Shown here: piece after piece, positions 5,984-8,921 of the stretch
Layout of the letters: each line of letters starts with the position of its first letter
How positions within the stretch are numbered: the stretch's first letter is position 1
Origin: Actinomycetota bacterium
Lineage (GTDB): Bacteria; Actinomycetota; Humimicrobiia; Humimicrobiales; Humimicrobiaceae
Direction of reading: 5' to 3'
Assembly (NCBI GenBank): GCA_023488645.1
Contig: JAMDDL010000119.1
Location: 1 to 8,921 of the forward strand
Length of the DNA: 8,921 bases
Position numbers and translations under genes: made by a program
The notes under the pieces: model-generated
The model's input: the letters and a program-made list of their open reading frames with translations, nothing else
Databases searched by the model: none
Told to the model about the DNA's origin: nothing

Positions 5984-7324
5984 ATGTCAGAGAAGGAAAA
6001 AATTCCAAATATTGTTATTAATCCGCCAGGTCCAAAATCAGAAGAATGGCATAACCGGGCTTCGGCTCACATGAAGGGATATTCAAGCCAGGTTAAACAA
6101 TTTCCTGTAGTTTTTGAAAGCGGCAGGGGAAATATATTATATGATGTTGATGGTAATTCCTACATAGATTTTTCAGCAGGGATATATTGTACCAGTACGG
6201 GGCACTGTCATCCCAAGATTGTTGAAAAAACCAGAGAATATGTTGGAAAACTAATGAATTGCCATGATTTTACAACACCAATAAAAGCCATGTTCATGGA
6301 AAAGCTTGCAGAGCATCTGCCTGGAGATTTAAGCGGAATTCAGCTTTTTAATGGCGGTTCTGAAGCAGTCGAAGCTGCAATAAGAGCAGTTAGAACAGTA
6401 AAGGACGGAAAATATGAAGTATTTTCATTCTGGGGAGACTGGCATGGCAAAACAACACAATCAATGAGCCTGTCATCACTTGGAAATTATTATTTTGGTC
6501 CAAGATTTACCGGAAGCCATCTATCTGCAACACCGAACTGCTACAGATGTCCGCTTAAGCAGCAATATCCTGAATGCAAACTTATATGCATGGATGTTCT
6601 TGAAGGAACCATAGACAAGGAAGGAACCGGAATGCAGGCAGCAGTCTGCATGGAACCTATCCAGGGTTACAGCGGTTCTGTCGTATATAAAGATGAAATA
6701 ATGCCAAGGGTAAAACAAATTTGTGAAAAAAGAGGTATGTTTTTAGTAGATGATGAGGTTCTCGCTGGTTTTGGAAGAACTGGCAAAATGTTTTGCTGTG
6801 AATATTATGATGTTGTTCCGGATATAATTGTTTTTGGTAAAGGCGTAGCCGGAGGTTTTCCAATCAGCGGTTTTGCTATTAAAAAGGAATATGACTGGGC
6901 GCTTGAAAAAATGTCTGCATCTACAACCTATGGAGGTAATCCTATGGCTTGTGCTGCAGGTTATGCAACTCTTCAGGTTTTTGAAGAGGAAAATATTCTG
7001 GAAAATGTAAATAAAGTTGGCAAATTCATAATGGATAAGCTAAGTAAAATGAAACAGTCTCATAAAATTATTGGAGATGTAAGGGGCAAAGGCTTGCTTC
7101 TTGCAATAGATCTTGTAAAAGACATCAGCACAAAAGAGCCATTTACTGAAGCTGGAAAGTTTGTGTATGAAAATGCATTTTCAAAAGGGGTTGCATGGAT
7201 TCCGGCTGGAAATATCCTAAGGCTTGCACCTGCATTAATAATGACCGAAGAACTGGCAGATAAAGCACTGGACATAATAGATGAATCAATAACTGAAGCG
7301 GAAAAGAAATTCGGTTATTTTTAA
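5984..7324 (+). CDS. Class III PLP-dependent aminotransferase (4-aminobutyrate/ornithine aminotransferase-like)
   Basis: A 446-residue fold-type I aminotransferase. Visible motifs are NGGSEAVEAAIRAVR (123-137, phosphate-binding region), the aromatic/His pair in FWGDWHGKT (149-157), LVDDEVLAGFGRTGK (254-268, Asp257 facing the PLP pyridine nitrogen) and VFGKGVAGGFPISG (283-296), with Lys286 as the expected Schiff-base lysine. STTYGGNPMACAAG (313-326) and GDVRGKGLLLAID (364-376) complete the family pattern. A Cys cluster CYRCP...YPEC...C (186-202) occurs in a subset of these enzymes. AGGAG at 5971-5975 is 8 nt before ATG 5984. The amino donor could be an omega-amino acid such as 4-aminobutyrate or beta-alanine; motif reading alone cannot decide. 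It follows the UroD-family gene on the same strand after the inverted-repeat element, and its stop overlaps that of the convergent lipoprotein gene. Confidence 0.93.
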   Translation: MSEKEKIPNIVINPPGPKSEEWHNRASAHMKGYSSQVKQFPVVFESGRGNILYDVDGNSYIDFSAGIYCTSTGHCHPKIVEKTREYVGKLMNCHDFTTPIKAMFMEKLAEHLPGDLSGIQLFNGGSEAVEAAIRAVRTVKDGKYEVFSFWGDWHGKTTQSMSLSSLGNYYFGPRFTGSHLSATPNCYRCPLKQQYPECKLICMDVLEGTIDKEGTGMQAAVCMEPIQGYSGSVVYKDEIMPRVKQICEKRGMFLVDDEVLAGFGRTGKMFCCEYYDVVPDIIVFGKGVAGGFPISGFAIKKEYDWALEKMSASTTYGGNPMACAAGYATLQVFEEENILENVNKVGKFIMDKLSKMKQSHKIIGDVRGKGLLLAIDLVKDISTKEPFTEAGKFVYENAFSKGVAWIPAGNILRLAPALIMTEELADKALDIIDESITEAEKKFGYF

Positions 7325-7737
7325 TTAACCTTAAATGGAATTGTTTTTAACTGGGTGCCATTTAAAAATATACGGACTTCATAGTTTCCGAAAGGGAAAC
7401 CCTGAGAGATTTTAATCTTGAATATTTTATTTCCGGTAAATTTGCTTTCAGGTGTGAAACTTTTGCTGTCTATTTCAAGGCCCTTGTCAAGATAAGTCCA
7501 TTTTACAGTAATATTATCGGTATTCTGCATGTTTTTTACTTTTATTACCAGATAGATTTCTTTAGTGTTTTCCTTAAAGTTTTGGGTTTCTTCTGTCGGA
7601 TTTCCGTTATCATCAACCTTTGCAGCAAGTATCATATTTTCTATCGCAATCGGTTCCTGCCTGAAGCATCCCACAACAGATATAAAAACAAATATAACGG
7701 CAATTAAGACTAAAATTTGTATTATTTTTAACTTCAT
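7321..7737 (-). CDS. Small predicted lipoprotein of unknown function
   Basis: A 138-residue protein with a lipoprotein signal peptide: positive start MKLK, a hydrophobic stretch to about residue 20 and the lipobox VVGC, giving Cys24 as the lipidated residue. The mature about 115 residues look like one beta-sandwich domain, with alternating hydrophobic strands (EIYLVIKVKN, ITVKWTYLDKG) ending in FGNYEVRIFLNGTQ. This resembles small secreted beta-domain proteins that bind ligands or partners, but I do not recognise a named family. ATG 7737 has TAAGG a few bases upstream on the - strand. The stop (7321-7323) overlaps the aminotransferase stop (7322-7324) within TTAA, so the genes converge with no terminator space. 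It probably sits on the outer face of a cell membrane. Confidence 0.85.
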   Translation of the reverse strand: MKLKIIQILVLIAVIFVFISVVGCFRQEPIAIENMILAAKVDDNGNPTEETQNFKENTKEIYLVIKVKNMQNTDNITVKWTYLDKGLEIDSKSFTPESKFTGNKIFKIKISQGFPFGNYEVRIFLNGTQLKTIPFKVN

Positions 7738-7989
7738 TCAACCTTAAAAAAATATTGATTTTTTAAAATACGCCAAAAAAATAAAAGTAAAAACTAACAA
7801 ATTAATTTTTATGCTTTGCTTTATGATATTATACTTAAAATTTCAATTATTAACATGAGATAACCATAAAATTTAAATAAATTTTTTTAAATTGTATTTT
7901 TATGATAAGGTTTTGCTTTTATAATAAAATCTAAAATATTTTTTATTTTAATTTTTTTAAAGAAACTTTTTACCGGTTAAATTAATAAC
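7738..7989. promoter_or_regulatory. Divergent promoter region between the lipoprotein and uracil-DNA glycosylase genes
   Basis: This 252-nt, very AT-rich gap must hold the promoters of both divergent genes. On the + strand a perfect -10 hexamer TATAAT lies at 7920-7925, 65 nt before the glycosylase ATG, but no good -35 sits at 16-18 nt (TTGTAT at 7892-7897 is 22 nt away). TATACT at 7830-7835 is another candidate with a poor -35. No clear Shine-Dalgarno sequence precedes ATG 7990. No strong operator-like dyad was seen. Confidence 0.35.
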
Positions 7990-8763
7990 ATGGAAAACAA
8001 TGAAAAAAGAGAAAAATTAAAGGAATTTTATTACTCAATAAGAAACTGTCAGAAATGTGAACTATCAAGAACAAGAACAAATTTTGTTTTTGGCAGCGGC
8101 AATGCAAATTCCAGAATCATGTTTGTAGGTGAAGCCCCGGGCAAGAACGAAGATCTTCAAGGCAAGCCTTTTGTCGGTCAGGCTGGGAAGCTGCTTGATG
8201 AGTTGCTAAACTTAATAGGTTTTAGCAGAAATGAAGTATTTATTGCCAATGTCCTTAAGTGCAGACCACCGCAAAACAGAGATCCAAAACTGGAGGAAAT
8301 AAATTTATGCAAAAATTATTTATTTGAACAGATTAAAATTATCCAGCCGCTTATTATATGCACTTTGGGAAAATATTCAACACAATTGCTTTTAAATACT
8401 GAGGAAGGAATTACCGGGCTTAGAGGCAGAGTATTTAAGATTGATGATGAATATGTTTTACCGATAAATCATCCTGCGGCTGCGCTTTACACGCCTTCAA
8501 GATTTGAAATTTTAAAAATTGATTTCATAAGAGTTGCAAAAGTAATTAAAATGCTTGAAACCGGTAAGGCTGATTCTTCAATAATTATTGAAGATAATTA
8601 TGGTTTTCAAAAGCCTGAAAACCCGGCATTCTCAGAAATAGATATGAATATTACAGTTCAAAATACCGGAGCTAAGAAAGAGGAAATAAAAAGTATCGAT
8701 AGCAAGGAAAATGTTTCAAATGAAAATAAAAGTTCTCCAGCAGAGCAGATGGGGCTTTTTTAA
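7990..8763 (+). CDS. udg: Family 4 (4Fe-4S) uracil-DNA glycosylase
   Basis: A 257-residue DNA repair enzyme that removes uracil from DNA. Family 4 landmarks: CQKC (Cys20, Cys23) plus Cys91 and Cys107 as [4Fe-4S] ligands, VGEAPGKNEDLQGKPFVGQAG (46-66; active-site and uracil-pocket region), ANVLKCRPPQNRDP (86-99) and INHPAAALY (159-167; DNA minor-groove loop). The KRRIH insertion of UdgX is absent, so normal glycosylase activity is expected. The catalytic part ends near residue 190. A hydrophilic, probably disordered tail of about 60 residues follows and ends in EQMGLF, which fits the QxxLF clamp-binding pattern. It lacks an evident ribosome binding site and is followed without spacing by tsaE (TAAATG), indicating a shared transcript. 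Confidence 0.95.
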   Translation: MENNEKREKLKEFYYSIRNCQKCELSRTRTNFVFGSGNANSRIMFVGEAPGKNEDLQGKPFVGQAGKLLDELLNLIGFSRNEVFIANVLKCRPPQNRDPKLEEINLCKNYLFEQIKIIQPLIICTLGKYSTQLLLNTEEGITGLRGRVFKIDDEYVLPINHPAAALYTPSRFEILKIDFIRVAKVIKMLETGKADSSIIIEDNYGFQKPENPAFSEIDMNITVQNTGAKKEEIKSIDSKENVSNENKSSPAEQMGLF

Positions 8764-8921
8764 ATGAAATTGAAGTTTATAACCTCATCACCCAGGGAAA
8801 CCAAAAAAATGGGCGAAAGTTTTTCTAAAATTTTGTCCGGTGGAGATGTTATCTTTTTATCCGGAGAACTTGGCGGAGGTAAAACTACTTTTATTTCAGG
8901 GATTGCGGAAGGTCTTAAAGT
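8764..8921 (+). CDS. tsaE: TsaE, tRNA threonylcarbamoyladenosine biosynthesis ATPase (3' truncated by the window)
   Basis: The visible 52 residues start MKLKFITSSPRETKKMGESF and contain the Walker A motif GELGGGKTT (about 34-42) followed by FISGIAEGLK. This is the standard N-terminal half of TsaE (YjeE), the P-loop ATPase that works with TsaB and TsaD to make the t6A modification at position 37 of ANN-decoding tRNAs in the cytoplasm. ATG 8764 directly follows the uracil-DNA glycosylase TAA (8761-8763), so translation is probably coupled; only a weak GATGGGG precedes it. The C-terminal part, including the Walker B region, lies outside the window. A tsaB gene downstream would be expected from the usual arrangement. 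Confidence 0.93.
   Translation, partial: MKLKFITSSPRETKKMGESFSKILSGGDVIFLSGELGGGKTTFISGIAEGLK

Noticed and set aside
7565..7747. Open frame on the + strand opposite the lipoprotein gene
   Set aside because: It is the complement of the signal-peptide region of the - strand gene and has no ribosome binding site or recognisable motif.
7892..7925. TTGTAT (7892-7897) with TATAAT (7920-7925) as a complete sigma-70 promoter
   Set aside because: The 22-nt spacer is too long; only the -10 hexamer is kept as a weak candidate.
7990..8763. UdgX-type DNA-crosslinking glycosylase
   Set aside because: The KRRIH-like loop that defines UdgX is absent; the motifs are those of ordinary family 4.
1..8921. CRISPR array, tRNA or rRNA genes
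   Set aside because: No regularly spaced direct repeats and no tRNA-like cloverleaf or rRNA sequence were seen on either strand by reading.

Overview
The window is an AT-rich bacterial segment (roughly one third G+C by eye) with compact, mostly + strand genes and frequent GTG/TTG starts. The gene set points to a strict anaerobe: a five-gene block of iron-sulfur and flavin electron-transfer proteins with an Fe-S-type Rrf2 regulator, a corrinoid-type methyltransferase relative, and a 4Fe-4S uracil-DNA glycosylase. I cannot assign a phylum. A low-GC uncultured anaerobe (for example Atribacterota-like or a low-GC anaerobic actinobacterial lineage) is only a guess.

Region 1 (2-4239): after the tail of an unidentified gene comes a tight array that I read as flxD-flxC-flxB-flxA plus an Rrf2 regulator. 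FlxA would take electrons from NAD(P)H through FAD and a [2Fe-2S] centre, FlxB and FlxC carry them over several [4Fe-4S] clusters, and FlxD (MvhD-like) is the known docking subunit for HdrA of heterodisulfide reductase. This fits the NADH dehydrogenase/heterodisulfide reductase (Flx-Hdr) machinery of anaerobes. No HdrABC gene is visible, and the order is D-C-B-A rather than the A-B-C-D order I recall for Desulfovibrio.

Region 2 (4240-7324): a 311-nt AT-rich leader with two operator-like dyads precedes a uroporphyrinogen-decarboxylase-superfamily protein that lacks the heme-pathway active-site motif and resembles methylcobamide methyltransferases. A class III PLP aminotransferase follows. Between them sits a compact inverted-repeat element of about 226 nt whose core is about 53% G+C. 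It is bordered by a 9-bp direct repeat and can fold into a long stem with several internal hairpins. This is the most unusual object in the window: a MITE-like insertion or a structured RNA.

Region 3 (7321-8921): a small lipoprotein gene on the - strand converges on the aminotransferase so tightly that the stop codons overlap. A divergent housekeeping pair follows: a family 4 uracil-DNA glycosylase with a C-terminal sliding-clamp-like motif, and the 5' part of tsaE, whose ATG directly follows the glycosylase stop codon. No tRNA, rRNA, CRISPR array or complete transposase gene was seen.
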